From NCBI GenBank assembly GCA_963662155.1, contig OY759263.1:5673890-5737889 (forward strand): 64,000 nucleotides of DNA. Direction: 5' to 3'. A program made the translations under genes and the position numbers. The notes beneath the pieces are model-generated. The model saw only the letters and a program-made list of their open reading frames with translations, was not told the DNA's origin and did no database searches. Source of the stretch: Lamellibrachia columna. Lineage: Eukaryota; Annelida; Polychaeta; Sabellida; Siboglinidae. Shown here piece after piece: positions 1 through 13,400 of the stretch; position 1 is the stretch's first letter, and the number at the start of each line of letters is the position of its first letter.

Positions 1-280
1 CATAAAATGTCCTTAAACAATTACTTTATTAGTGACTGTATTCTAATATGCACCATGTGGGAATCACATTGTTTCTTTACATTTGCTTTAACTGTACAAC
101 ATGCATTGTGGCACATAACACAAAATCACATTAGTCACATAGTTAACATTTCCTCTGAATTTTATATCACAAAATAAAATAACTATATGAACTCAACTGG
201 TTCACTCAAACTGGACCTGATAAGACGAGCATTAATAGTTCTTTTAATTGAAATTTGGTGCACAGGTATGTATACAAATG

Positions 281-1223
281 TAGGGGTGAGATTTAGCGGT
301 CGCCCAGTCGCCAATGGCGCCCAAAAATGGCTTCGGGTGACTTCAATTTTTTACTATAGTGGCCCGCATGGCGACTCGAAATACTTACGGAGCTGAAATA
401 TTTTAAACGCTGCAAAAATAAACGGAATGTTAATAAACATCTCAGGAGTGTTGTCCTGGCTATATCGCATTTATGTTAACCATAAATCATGTGTTTGAGA
501 CACGTTTGACATTGCAAGAAATGTTGCCAAACCGTAGCCGAAGCGATACCAATAAGGAGCATTCATTGTATTTTTAATCAATCACATCGATGCTCAACAT
601 GTAATGGAACGGTCATTCTACACTGAAATAATAACTGGTCATGTTAATAGTCTTGGCGCCGTGTGGCGCCACTTTTATATAATATATCCACATGGTGAGC
701 AGAGCGCTTCTGGTGAATTAATCGGATATCTGGTCAAAGTTTCTCTAGGCTGGCGTATATATCCACGTGGTGCACGTGAAACCTTTTAAGTAATATTTGG
801 AGGTAAAATCAGGTCCTTTGAACTGAACAGTTTACAGACTGCTGATTTTCACTCCTGAGATGTTTATTAACATTCCTGATGTCCTGTGACGCTGGGAGAC
901 AAGACCTGATGTCTTGTGACGCATAGACTGATGGTGTACCATGTTATGAAAACAAAACAATCTGTCATGTGTGTATAATTGTATACTGTATTTTATTCAG
1001 TATTATGTTTTACATTGTATTGATCCTGCCTTGAAAATAAATATTTCAAAACTGTTTGTTTTTTATTTTTGTATTTATTGTTTATCTTCAAAATAGTTAC
1101 TTTCTATCATCAAATCTTGATTAGCAAGTGCATGGGCTACCTAAGAGGCTGTTGGGCTACTTCACTTGGCAAGGTTGGTAGCCCGACTGGCTACCTTCCA
1201 TGACTTGCTAAATCTCACCCCTG
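281..1223. mobile_element. Non-autonomous TIR element (hAT-like?)
   Basis: Ends are TAGGGGTGAGATTTAGC and GCTAAATCTCACCCCTG, an inverted pair, flanked by direct CAAATG. Inside, AATGTTAATAAACATCTC near 426 recurs inverted near 861, so the element can fold back. It has no transposase ORF. The flanking direct repeat is only 6 bp, so hAT (8 bp) is uncertain. Confidence 0.7.
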
Positions 1224-1228
1224 CAAAT

Positions 1229-1300
1229 GTATACAAACATGCATGCACGCAGACACACACATACACACACAAATGTACGCATGCACGCACACACACACCA
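1229..1300. repeat. CA-rich simple repeat
   Basis: Impure ACACAC runs broken by ATGCACGC, lying just right of the TIR element and left of BIN exon 10. Confidence 0.7.
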
Positions 1301-1337
1301 ACTTGTTGATACCCTGTTCTGTACAGTCAGCCAGTAC

Positions 1338-1492
1338 CTGATTCCCTGTGTGACGTTTGTGGCGTTGAGTTGCTGCTGCTACTGCTGCTGGGAGTGTTAC
1401 TTTGTCTCGGCGTGTAGAACGTTGACATACTCCTGCCAGTGTTGCCCTCTGCTGGCTGCCCATCCTTGTCATTCGGCATGTGTTCACGTCTC
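1338..1492 (-). CDS. AMPH/BIN1: BIN exon 10 (linker)
   Basis: 155 bp, in phase with exon 9, reading (R)[15 protein letters not shown] to [16 protein letters not shown]. Low-complexity Ser/Pro/Thr, as expected of the disordered linker after a BAR domain. Acceptor TTCTAG, donor GTACTG. Similarity to a specific family member is not visible. Confidence 0.75.
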
Positions 1493-4400
1493 CTAGAATA
1501 TCATAAGACTGTACAAAGTCAATGTTTCCCTACATTACAACATGTCAACATCATTATATAAAGTGAGGTGTTGTAGCTCAGTGGTTAGAGCACCAGACTG
1601 TTGGTTGAGAGGACCCAGGTTCCAGTCCAACTTCGTTTACACCACTTTGCCTGTGTCTTTCGGAAGAGACACTAAAAGCTGTTGGTCCCTTCTACCTGGA
1701 GTCTATGCCAGGGGGTAAATGTGTAACAAGCTGTGGACTCTGTCTCTCAACTGCATGAGTGACGGCAGAAGTGTCCATGACGTTACTCAGTTAATTCTAC
1801 CAAACACCTCACACAAGACATAATTGAATGAATGAATATACATTGCAGCTAGAACTGAAACAAGAAAGAGCTTTCCTGGGTGTGCTGCTGCCAGTAGCTA
1901 GCACAAAGGCCTGACACAGGGCCTACCTGAGTGTGCCGCTGCCAGTGGACAGCACAAAGGCCTGTGGACAAAGACAGAGGGCCGACCTGGGTTTGCTGCT
2001 GCCAGTGGACAGCACTGAGGCCTGAAGCCAGAGGGCCTACCTGTGTATACTGCTGTCAGTGGATAGCACTAAGGCCTGAGGCCAGAGGGCCTACCTAGGT
2101 GTGCTACTGCCAGTGGATAGCACTAAGGCCTGAGGGCCTACCTGTGTGTGCTGCTGCCAGTGGATAGCACAAAGGCCAGAGGGCCTACTTGTGTGTGCTG
2201 CTGCCGGTGGATAGCACAAAGGCATGAGGCCAGAGGGCCTACCTAGGTGTGCTGCTGCTAGTGGATAGCACTAAGGCCTGAGGCCAGATGGCCTACCTGT
2301 GTGTGCTGCTGCCAGTGGATAGCACAAAGGCCTGAGGCCAGAGACAGAAGGCCTACCTGGGTGTGCTGCTGCCAGCAGACAGCACAAAGGCCTGAGGCCA
2401 GAGACAGAGGGCCTACCTGGGTGTGCTGCTGCCAGTGGATAGCAAAGACATGAGGCCAGAGACAGAGGACCTACCTGGGTGTGCTGCTGCCAGTAGACAG
2501 CACAAATGCCTGATGGCTGCTGTCTGATGCCAACTTGTCTGTCATGTCTGCCAGCTGAATCCTGAGCTGAAAGCAGAAGTCACACCTGTCACAGCTGACT
2601 GACACAGCAGGAGACACTGTTGATGTGGTCACAATAAATTATTCTTATCACGTAACATCACTGTAAATCTGCACTTTATTTAATGGACACTGCATAAGTT
2701 ATGTGAATGTTAATATTTAATCAGGTCACCAACAACCTTCATTCAGGCTAATTAAAAGTCTTCAGCAGCTTGTTGTAATATAGTACCACATTAAAATTGC
2801 TTAGCACCATGAGTATTAGTGCTACATTGAAATTGTGAAGTGACATGCTATAACATTGGGGGGGGGGCATGGGGCAGACCAAGATTGAAGAGAGACATGG
2901 AGAAGAAAGGAGTAACATTGGAGGATTAACAGACAGGGACGCTGCAACCAGACCACACACACAGGCAGGGTTAAACAGACCACACACACAGGCAGGGTTA
3001 AACAGACCACACGCACAGAGCAGGGTTAAACAGACCACATGCACGGTCAGGCTTAAACAGACCACACACACAGAGCAGGGTTAAACAGACCACACACACA
3101 GAGCATGGTTAAACAGACCACACACACAGAGCATGGTTAAACAGACCACACACACAGAGCAGGGTTAAACAGACCACACACACAGAGCAGGGTTAAACAG
3201 ACCACACACACAGAGCAGGGTTAAACAGACCACACACACAGAGCATGGTTAAACAGACCACACACACAGAGCAGGGTTAAACAGACCACACACACAGAGC
3301 AAGGTTAAACAGACCACACACACAGAGCACGGTTAAACAGACCACACACACAGAGCAGTGTTAAACAGACCACACACACAGAGCAGGGTTAAACAGACCA
3401 CACACACATAGCAGTGTTAAACAGACCACACACACAGAGCAGGGTTAAACAGACCACACACACAGAGCAGTGTTAAACAGACCACACACACAGAGCAGGG
3501 TTAAACAGACCACACACACAGAGCAGTGTTAAACAGCCCACACACACAGAGCAGTGTTAAACAGACCACACACACAGAGCAGTGTTAAACAGACCACACA
3601 CACATAGCAGTGTTAAACAGACCACATACACAGAGCAGTGTTAAACAGACCACACACACAGAGCAGGGTTAAACAGACCACACACACAGAGCAGTGTTAA
3701 ACAGACCACACACATAGATGCAGGGTTAAACAGACCACACACATAGATGCAGGGTTAAACAGACCACACACACACAGAGCAAGGTTAAACAGACCACACA
3801 CACAGAGCACGCTTAAACAGACCACACACACAGAGCACGGTTAAACAGACCACACACACAGAGCAGTGTTAAACAGACCACACACACAGAGCAGGGTTAA
3901 ACAGACCACACACACACAGAGCAGGGTTAAACAGACCACACACACAGGCAGGGTTAAACAGACCACACACACAGAGCAGGGTTAAACAGACCACACACAC
4001 AGAGCAAGGTTAAACAGACCACACACACAGAGCAGGGTTAAACAGACCACACACACAGAGCAGGGTTAAACAGACCACACATAAAGAACATGATTAAACA
4101 GCTAAAACATCAACAAATAATGACCACATAAAATAATACTCTTAGTAACAATTTCAACCATAACATTGGTGCAATGTTAGGAATATTTTCAACCTTAACG
4201 CTAGGAGTGACCAATGATAAATTTCTATGGTGTACACAAATCAGAGTTATTCATAAGGGTACTTTTAAAAAATCACAACATCGCTAATAATTATCACACA
4301 AATGTGATTGAGGTATCATTTTGTTGCTAAAAAGATTCATTATAATAAAATGATAAAAATTACAGCACATAATCTTATCATGGGGATATTGCTTTTTGAA

Positions 4401-7400
4401 GTTCGTAAAAAAATCAAAGCAAAATTTGTTATTTTCACCCTGCTACTAGATAATTACCGAGTGGCTGTATGTCCCTATGTCCAATTAGAAAAATGTAGCC
4501 ATACGTATTAGCTACAAAATAAAACAAAAATGAATAAAATATGTTGAGAAATTTTTTTTCTTTCCAGCACCGGACTATGCTGATTCAGACAGGCCCATTG
4601 GTCCCACGCCGCTTACTGTGGTAGTGCCGGCTTCGACAACTGAAAATTGTGATGGCAACTTGCAATAACGTGTTGCATATTTAGATACTATGAATGGAAA
4701 TATAAATTTTTTCTGCGTTGCATAGTAAAAGCAGCCAAATATAGACACTAACTATGTGACGTGTTTTGTAAACTAGATCATCTTTAGCTATCATCGACTA
4801 TGCTCATGAATAAATATGAATCAGAACGAAGAGTGATTCAGCTTTCCAATGATACCATTTGTTCCCGTGTGAGGTACTGGTGACAGAAATGAAAATTGTT
4901 CCTACAGAGTGATACCAAAATCGGCTGGAATGCTTTTTGCACTGATCGTGCGGGCCAAATTCGGCCCATTGGTCGCTCCCAGGGTTAAACAATCTTAATT
5001 ATCCACAAGCATACGGCACCACCTAACACATAACAGAATTACTACTGTATAAGAATGAACTTCTATGGTGCCTATATCCTCAGGAACTTGAACTCAGAGG
5101 TGCAACAAAAGAGAATCATCATCACCAGCAGACACCTCTCACAGTACCATGGTAAGTATTCAGACACAGTAATAGTGCATTACCTTGCCAGATTCCTCAT
5201 CAAACTTTGACTGAGCGTTGAAGAGACTGCAGAATGCTGTTGACAGATGGTGGATGCGACTGGAATAAATTAAATCATACGATAATCATAACACAAACAA
5301 GAATGGTCAAACACACAAAATATATAAAACTACCTTTGAGTATCATTAAGACTAGTGCACTTATAATGTATGCCATTTGTATTGTGAATATGAGTTATTT
5401 GAATTTTTCTTATATACAAATTAATATTTATTTATGGTTCAAGATTCAAGAACTTTATTATCCATTAAAAAAAACATTAAAACAGAATTTTGTAGAAAAA
5501 TTACCTTTTCAAACCGTTACATGTAGAAGTTCACCCACAAGACCACAACAATATTAGCACATATGGCTGACCAACCTTGCAAACAATCGAGGTAGTTCAT
5601 CATTCAGTTCTGTGTTTATTTCATCATAAATTTGTCTTGCTTCATCTAACTCATCCTGGGCCTAAAAGAAACAAAGAACCATTCTAATGTCCTACATTTT
5701 AGTCTAGTCATAAAATGAAAGAACTGAACAGATATTCAGATGTTAAGTGTCAATATACAAATTGACAGGTGTTAACTAAATCGAATGTGTGACAATTTCT
5801 TTCAGATGTCATCACTGTTACAGTAAGTTAGGTCTGGTTTTCATGAGTGATTTGTGCTCCACTTGGTTGGGCAACACAGTGTGGCACGACAATGCGCAGC
5901 TAAATTGTGTGTGCATTTAAACATGTCTAGACTGCGAGTGAGATCCATTGACTTGTGCCAATCCTAACTTGCGCCTTGCTGAAAGGTCACAATAGGTGCA
6001 TCAGCTGTCAGTTGCAACAGTCGCTGATTGGCCGCTGCTTAAAATCATGATTGACTGTTGGCCAAATTGGACCAGCCCCAATTCGAATGACTCAATCGTA
6101 GCCACAAATTGGCCTCATTAATCAGTAAAATCAGACAACTGTCCATGTAAACTGGCCCTAATTCAAGTGGAAGTTACATGAAGATCCTGCAGCTTAGCGT
6201 TGGAAAACATCACAAACATACAGTCACAATGCACAAACATAGTGTACACATATAAAGAAACTGATTGTAACATTGACATAGCGTCATCCAAATAAAAATG
6301 CCATAAAACCTTAGAAAGAATGATATAACTTTGTTGTAGAATCGTAGATATGTTTTTACACACTCACTTTTGCAATCTTTGTCTCGTCTCTCTTCTTGGC
6401 ATTAAGGAGTGACTGGAAGCTGTGTCGGGCGCTGTCGTAGTCCACCAACTTTCGGCCTCGTTTTGCAATCTTTGACTACAGCAGAATGAACAGCTAAACA
6501 TCAAATTTTTTTTTCTTCAATGAGAAAGGTAAAAAATTATGGGGTATATTAAATATCTCGACTGAATCTGTAGTATGCATTACTTATGAGAAATTTTTTT
6601 TTGTAATAGGTAGTCAAACCTGACTAAGCAACCGCTCAGCGGATGGTTGAGAAGTGTTCTCTTAATACATGGTGTACCTAAATACAGGTGGTACTTCGTG
6701 AGGAGTTGACTGTGGTCATTAATGTCAGGTGGTTTCTTAATACAGGTGGTACTTTGTTAGGAGTTGACTGTGGTATTTAATGTCAGGTGGTTTCTTAATA
6801 CAGGTGGTACTTCGTGAGGAGTTGACTGTGGTCACTAATGTCAGGTGGTATCTTAATACAGGTGGTACTTTGTTAGGAGTTGACTGTGGTAATTAATGTC
6901 AGGTGGTTTCTTAATACAGGTGGTACTTTGTTAGGAGTTGACTGTGGTATTTAATGTCAGGTGGTTTCTTAATACAGGTGGTACTTCGTGAGGAGTTGAC
7001 TGTGGTCACTAATGTCAGGTGGTATCTTAATACAGGTGGTACTTTGTTAGGAGTTGACTGTGGTAATTAATGTCAGGTGGTTTCTTAATACAGGTGGTAC
7101 TTCATGAGGAGTTGACTGTGGTCACTAATGTCAGGTGGTATCTTAATACAGGTGGTACTTTGTGAGGAGTTAACTGTGGTTGCTAATGTCAGATGGTATC
7201 TTAATACAGGTGGTACTTCGTGAGGAGTTGACTGTGGTCACTAATGTCAGGTGGTATCTTAATACAGGTGGTACTTTGAGAGGAGTTAACTGTGGTCGCT
7301 AATGTCAGGTGGTATCTTAATACAGGTGGTACTTTGTGAGGAGTTGACTGTGGTCATTAGTTTCAGGTGGTTTCTTAATACAGGTGGTACTTCGTGAGGA

Positions 7401-10400
7401 GTTGACTGTGGTCACTAATGTCAGGTGGTATCTTAATACAGGTGGTACTTCGTGAGGAGTTGACTGTGGTCGCTAATGTCAGGTGGTATCTTAATACAGG
7501 TGGTACTTTGTGAGGAGTTGACTGTGGTCACTAATGTCAGGTGGTATCTTAATACAGGTGGTACTTTGTGAGGAGTTGACTGTGGTCGCTAATGTCAGGT
7601 GGTATCTTAATACAGGTGGTACTTTGTGAGGAGTTGACTGTGGTCATTAGTGTCAGGTGGTTTCTTAATACAGGTGGTACTTCGTGAGGAGTTGACTGTG
7701 GTCACTAATGTCAGGTGGTATCTTAATACAGGTGGTACTTTGTGAGGAGTTAACTGTGGTCGCTAATGTCAGGTGGTATCTTAATACAGGTGGTACTTTG
7801 TGAGGAGTTGACTGTGGTCATTAGTTTCAGGTGGTTTCTTAATACAGGTGGTACTTCGTGAGGAGTTGACTGTGGTCACTAATGTCAGGTGGTATCTTAA
7901 TACAGGTGGTACTTCGTGAGGAGTTGACTGTGGTCGCTAATGTCAGGTGGTATCTTAATACAGGTGGTACTTTGTGAGGAGTTGACTGTGGTCACTAATG
8001 TCAGGTGGTATCTTAATACAGGTGGTACTTCGTGAGGAGTTGACTGTGGTCACTAATGTCAGGTGGTATCTTAATACAGGTGGTACTTCGTGAGGAGTTG
8101 ACTGTGGTCGCTAATGTCAGGTGGTATCTTAATACAGGTGATACTTTGTGAGGAGTTGACTGTGGTCATTAGTGTCAGGTGGTTTCTTAATACAGGTGGT
8201 ACTTCGTGAGGAGTTGACTGTGGTCACTAATGTCAGGTGGTATCTTAATACAGGTGGTACTTTGTGAGGAGTTGACTGTGGTCACTAATGTCAGGTGGTA
8301 TCTTAATACAGGTGGTACTTCGTGAGGAGTTGACTGTGGTCACTAATGTCAGGTGGTATCTTAATACAGGTGGTACTTTGTGAGGAGTTGACTGTGGTCG
8401 CTAATGTCAGGTGGTATCTTAATACAGGTGGTACTTTGTGAGGAGTTGACTGTGGTCATTAGTGTCAGGTGGTTTCTTAATACAGGTGGTACTTCGTGAG
8501 GAGTTGACTGTGGTCGCTAATGTCAGGTGGTATCTTAATACAGGTGGTACTTTGTTAGGAGTTGACTGTTGTAATTAATGTCAGGTGGTTTCTTAATACA
8601 GGTGGTACTTCGTGAGGAGTTGACTGTGGTCACTAATGTCAGGTGGTATCTTAATACGGATGGTACTTTGTGAGGAGTTGACTGTGGTCGCTAATGTCAG
8701 GTGGTATCTTAATACAGGTGGTACTTTGTGAGGAGTTGACTGTGGTCATTAATGTCAGGTGGTTTCTTAATACAGGTGGTACTTCGTGAGGAGTTGACGG
8801 TGGTCGCTAATGTCAGGTGGTATCTTAATACAGGTGGTACTTTGTGAGGAGTTGACTGTGGTCATTAGTATCAGGTGGTATCTTAATACAGGTGGTACTT
8901 TGTGAGGAGTTGACTGTGGTCACTAATGTCAGGTGGTATCTTAATACAGGTGGTACTTCGTGAGGAGTTGACTGTGGTCGCTAATGTCAGGTGGTATCTT
9001 AATACAGGTGGTACTTTGTGAGGAGTTGACTGTGGTCATTAATGTCAGGTGGTTTCTTAATACAGGTGGTACTTCGTGAGGAGTTGACGGTGGTCGCTAA
9101 TGTCAGGTGGTATCTTAATACAGGTGGTACTTTGTGAGGAGTTGACTGTGGTCATTAGTATCAGGTGGTATCTTAATACAGGTGGTACTTCATGAGGAGT
9201 TGACTGTGGTCGCTAATGTCAGGTGGTATCTTAATACAGGTGGTACTTCGTGAAGAGTCGACAGTGGTCATTAATGCAGGTGGTAACTAGAGCAATTCTG
9301 ACTGTACTTATAAATGTACATAACAGTACTACATTAACAACAACGAATACCAATCTTGTAATATCAGAAATGTCATTGGTAGTGAAATATTGTCTTTGCA
9401 GTAGTCACAGGACTTATTTTTTACATCTAAGACAACAGATGTGTAATGTACCTTCATGATGGGAAAGTTACCGAGGTACGTGGTAAGTGGCATGTGAATC
9501 TCATCAGTCATCTTCATCAGGTAGTCTTCCCACAGTATCGTCAGTTGCTGCAAACAATGATGCAACTAATGACCTGCTCGCTCACACCCATTTCCACCAT
9601 AAGTTGTTGGTCTAGTGACTTTTGTGCATCACTGTTTATGATTACTGATTCTGGTTTGTTGCATGTTTATCATTGACATCCATCTATCTTGAAAGATAAT
9701 GAAGCTACGCATTGGGTGACAATCAATGTTCCGCACAGTCTAAAAAGTCGGATTTTGGAGTAACAGATTCTGTTACAGATGGTACAGGTGTAGAAAGTTT
9801 GATGTTGAGGTAGTCAATGATTTTTCTCTCCACTGGCCTGAGAGTGTTTGTGCACTTATAACATAGTAGGAGACTTGTAGATGAGTACACGAAGAGTTTA
9901 TCTGAGTGCACCCACCTCGACAGCCGACACCAGCTCTGGGTAGCCCGTCCATTCCTCCTCATAGCTCTCTTGCACTGTGTCGTAGAACGACTTACTGGCT
10001 GCTGACATGGCTACAACACACAGGGGCAGTAACAACAACTAATGGGGTAGCTGACAATCCAAACATGGCAATATAACACAACATCCTGGGTTACGTCAGT
10101 GCTCCCCCAGAGAAGTTGGCTCTACCAATGATGAGGCACAAATCCACAAAATAAAACGTCTATTATTATATAATTAAATACACAGAACTTCATAAAACAC
10201 AGGAGGTAACTACTGAGTTATTACAACTGCTGAACTGGATTATGGTGACTTTTAAAAAAAGTACAACTACACCTTTGGACAAAACTACAAATGTTAATAC
10301 TTATATGTATGTCTTTAAATCAGTAAAAATGGACACCTTCCATTTTTTGGCAGACAGGTACATTTATAAAAAAATTACTAATTTCTGTGAGAAATTAAAA

Positions 10401-13400
10401 AGGTCTCCTGACTGTGAGAAGAGGGGAAGACAAACCTTTAGAACAGAGCATGTAGTTCTTGAGCTCTTTGTGAAGTTTACTGGCCACAACCTACAACACA
10501 ATAAGTAAAACTTATATAGTGCCAAAATCCTCAGGAACATGAGCCCAGCAGCATGTGAAAACCAGACTGTTAGACACTGATAGGCAGCCTCTGTAATCAG
10601 TTGCAAGTCGTCAACTTGCAACTGTCAACCAGGCTTGCAACTGTCTAAAACAGCGTTAACAACCGCAGTTAGCAAACTGTGCACGACTCACAGAAAGTTA
10701 CACATTCACTTGGTACAAATGGGCCTCATATAAAACTCAAGTGATCAGGACAAACATTAATCTCAATTAATCTTGATCTTATAGTCAGGATCAAATACAC
10801 CGATTAAGGACAACTGCTTGATCAGATGTTTACACATCAAAGCAAAATATAGTAAACATATGTTGAATGTGCAGGGGGCAGCCGTGGCCTAGTGGTTAAG
10901 GAGTTTGGACTCTAAATTCGAGGGTTGTGAGTTCAAGACCCACACTGGGCACGGTTCGTTTTCGAAGCTTAGGCAATTTCGTTTACCCTACTTTGCCTCA
11001 GTCTACTCAGCTGAAAATGAGTATAAACACTGTTTGGAAGGTACCTGCGATGGACTAGTGTCCCGTCCAGGAGAGTCAGTATGACTGCACTCTAAGTAAC
11101 TTAAACCAGGTATAAGCACTGGCACTAAGTGCACTCTTAAACCAGGTTTAAGCACTGGCCATATAAGCCTTCATGGTTTCCTAAGGCGTAATGCCTGGGG
11201 GATGACTTTACCTTTACCTACCTACATGTTGAATGTGGATATTAACTTGTTCACTAACGGTCTAAGCAAGTGACACCACTAACATGGTATTAGCTGCTGT
11301 TTGGTTAGGTTGGACACATGCAGTATACAAAGTCCTACCTGTTGCTTGGTTAGGTTGAACACATGCAGTATACAAAGTCCTACCTGTTGCTTGGTTAGGT
11401 TGAACACATGCAGTATAGGAAGTCTTACCTGTTGCTTGGTTAGGTTGGACACATGCAGTACAGGAAGTCTTACCTGTTGTTTGGCGAGGTTGAACACATG
11501 CAGTATAGGAAGTCTTACCTGTTGCTTGGTTAGGTTAGACACATGCAGTACAGGAAGTCTTACCTGTTGTTTGGCGAGGTTGGACACGTGCAGTATAGGA
11601 AGTCTTACCTGCTGTTTGGCGAGGTTGGACACAAGCAGTATAGGAAGTCTTACCTGCTGCTTGGTTAGGTTGGACACGTGCAGTATAGGAAGTCTTACCT
11701 GCTGTTTGGCTAGGTTGGACACGTGCAGTACAGGAAGTGTTACCTGTTGTTTGGCAAGTCTGGACACATGCAGTACAGGAAGTCTTACCTGCTGTTTGGC
11801 GAGGTTGGACACATGCACATCAAACACATCGTCTGTTGTCTTGTCAGCCTTGCCCAGGTTCTGCAGCACCTGTCAAAGCAGTGTTCAATTTACACCACGT
11901 CCTTCAAAAATCTGTTGCTCAGAGTGCTTTACACTTGGCCCCCGGCAGACATGTTCATGCAAATACCATTTGTAATTGCTGTGCGAAAGTTGTTCGTTCT
12001 TATAACTCTATTTGTGGAATCCCGTCGCCAGATCTGCCCCTCATAGTATATTGCTTTTCAAACCCTCTTTTTACTATCAAATATAACTAAATCGTAAAAC
12101 GTCTGTGGTGCAATATGAATGTTTCACTCTCATTTAAATGTTTTATAATGATACATACATGTGTATTTGTGTGCACATTTAAATATTAAAAAAATTAATC
12201 AATGTCCCTTTAAGTGCACTTATAATCTTGGCTCGTGTAAATTATTGTCAGTATGCTTATGAATATTGAATACACAATCTACTTGAGCAGCTGAGAGCAA
12301 ACAGGTGCGCTCACTTGAGTTGTGCCTGTCAGTTTGTCAGCACAACTAAAGACATTATAACTTTGCTGTGCTGAAGTCAGTGTGCCTATAGATGGATCAA
12401 GATGTATGCTTCACTGTGTGTGATATATTTATTTAATATATATTTTAACACATCTTTATTGAGATGGTAGACGCTCACAAACAACTGATCCTGCATATAT
12501 ACTAAATATTCTATTCTTTACCTGTAACCCATTATGAAAATGATTTTGGACTTTCCCATGGTGACCATAATGGTGAAGCGGCTGTATTACCGAAACGACC
12601 ATAAAGCAAGGTTCAAGTGTACAGTGCTTTATAAAACTGCTAGCAATAATAATTGTAATACTGATGTGTGCTATTCCAGGAAGCATCGACGGACTGACCG
12701 ACCAACCAACCAAAACACATATCAGTGACAATCTGTAAATATTTTCATACAAGTATAATTCATGATAGATAAAATTATCATATTTCTAATGATGTTTTGA
12801 CTACATAGATGGGGCCTTCAATCAGCTGAGTGTGATGGCTAGTAATACCCAGATGACCTGTGAGCCAGTGTAACAACAATAGCCACAACATGCACATTGT
12901 TTCCTCCATCAGAGACAAAGCTGACACTCAGATTACGATAAACAACACTGCATGCCCGGCCACAGAATCAATAAATTCTGCCATAAGTTGGTGATGGACA
13001 CATTAAAGGCTATCAAGCAATAATTAAGCCAGAGGTGGCAGGACCAGGCCATGAAATTGTTATTCCCAGGAGCTGTCCAGGCATGTGAATAATTCAGCAA
13101 CAAGAGGGATTAGACAGCAGCCCCATAGGGGATAGACAGGCAACCTGCAGTTCCCTTAACTGCTTCTGCTACATTCCGCCTTCAACTCTAAGCTCCTACA
13201 TGTTACTGGGTGTCATTGTAACTGAAAGCGGATACATTACATCCTCGTTGGCCAATTCACATATACTTCTGAAGGGAGAGTTCAAAAGCTTTGCAAATTT
13301 ACATATGATTGTGAGTCACTGGAATTAACCTGTCAACTGTGCAGTGACTTTAACCCTTTGAAAAGATTATAAGACCATGACGCATTTTTTTAGTGTTCAG

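Noticed and set aside
1215..1487. 90-codon minus ORF starting [10 protein letters not shown]
   Set aside because: Right strand but wrong frame over BIN exon 10. The spliced frame from exon 9 gives the Ser/Pro-rich linker instead.
1562..1640. tRNA gene with TAGCTCAGTGG
   Set aside because: Same reason: SINE family A with relatives at 14.0 and 16.5 kb.
10876..10960. tRNA gene at the SINE head
   Set aside because: A and B boxes are present, but the cloverleaf is broken and the sequence continues as a SINE body with a second copy at 13.4-13.7 kb.
11301..11975. 224-codon plus-strand ORF over the 45-bp array
   Set aside because: It lies antisense to BIN exon 2 and its array. Openness follows from a unit that is a multiple of three.
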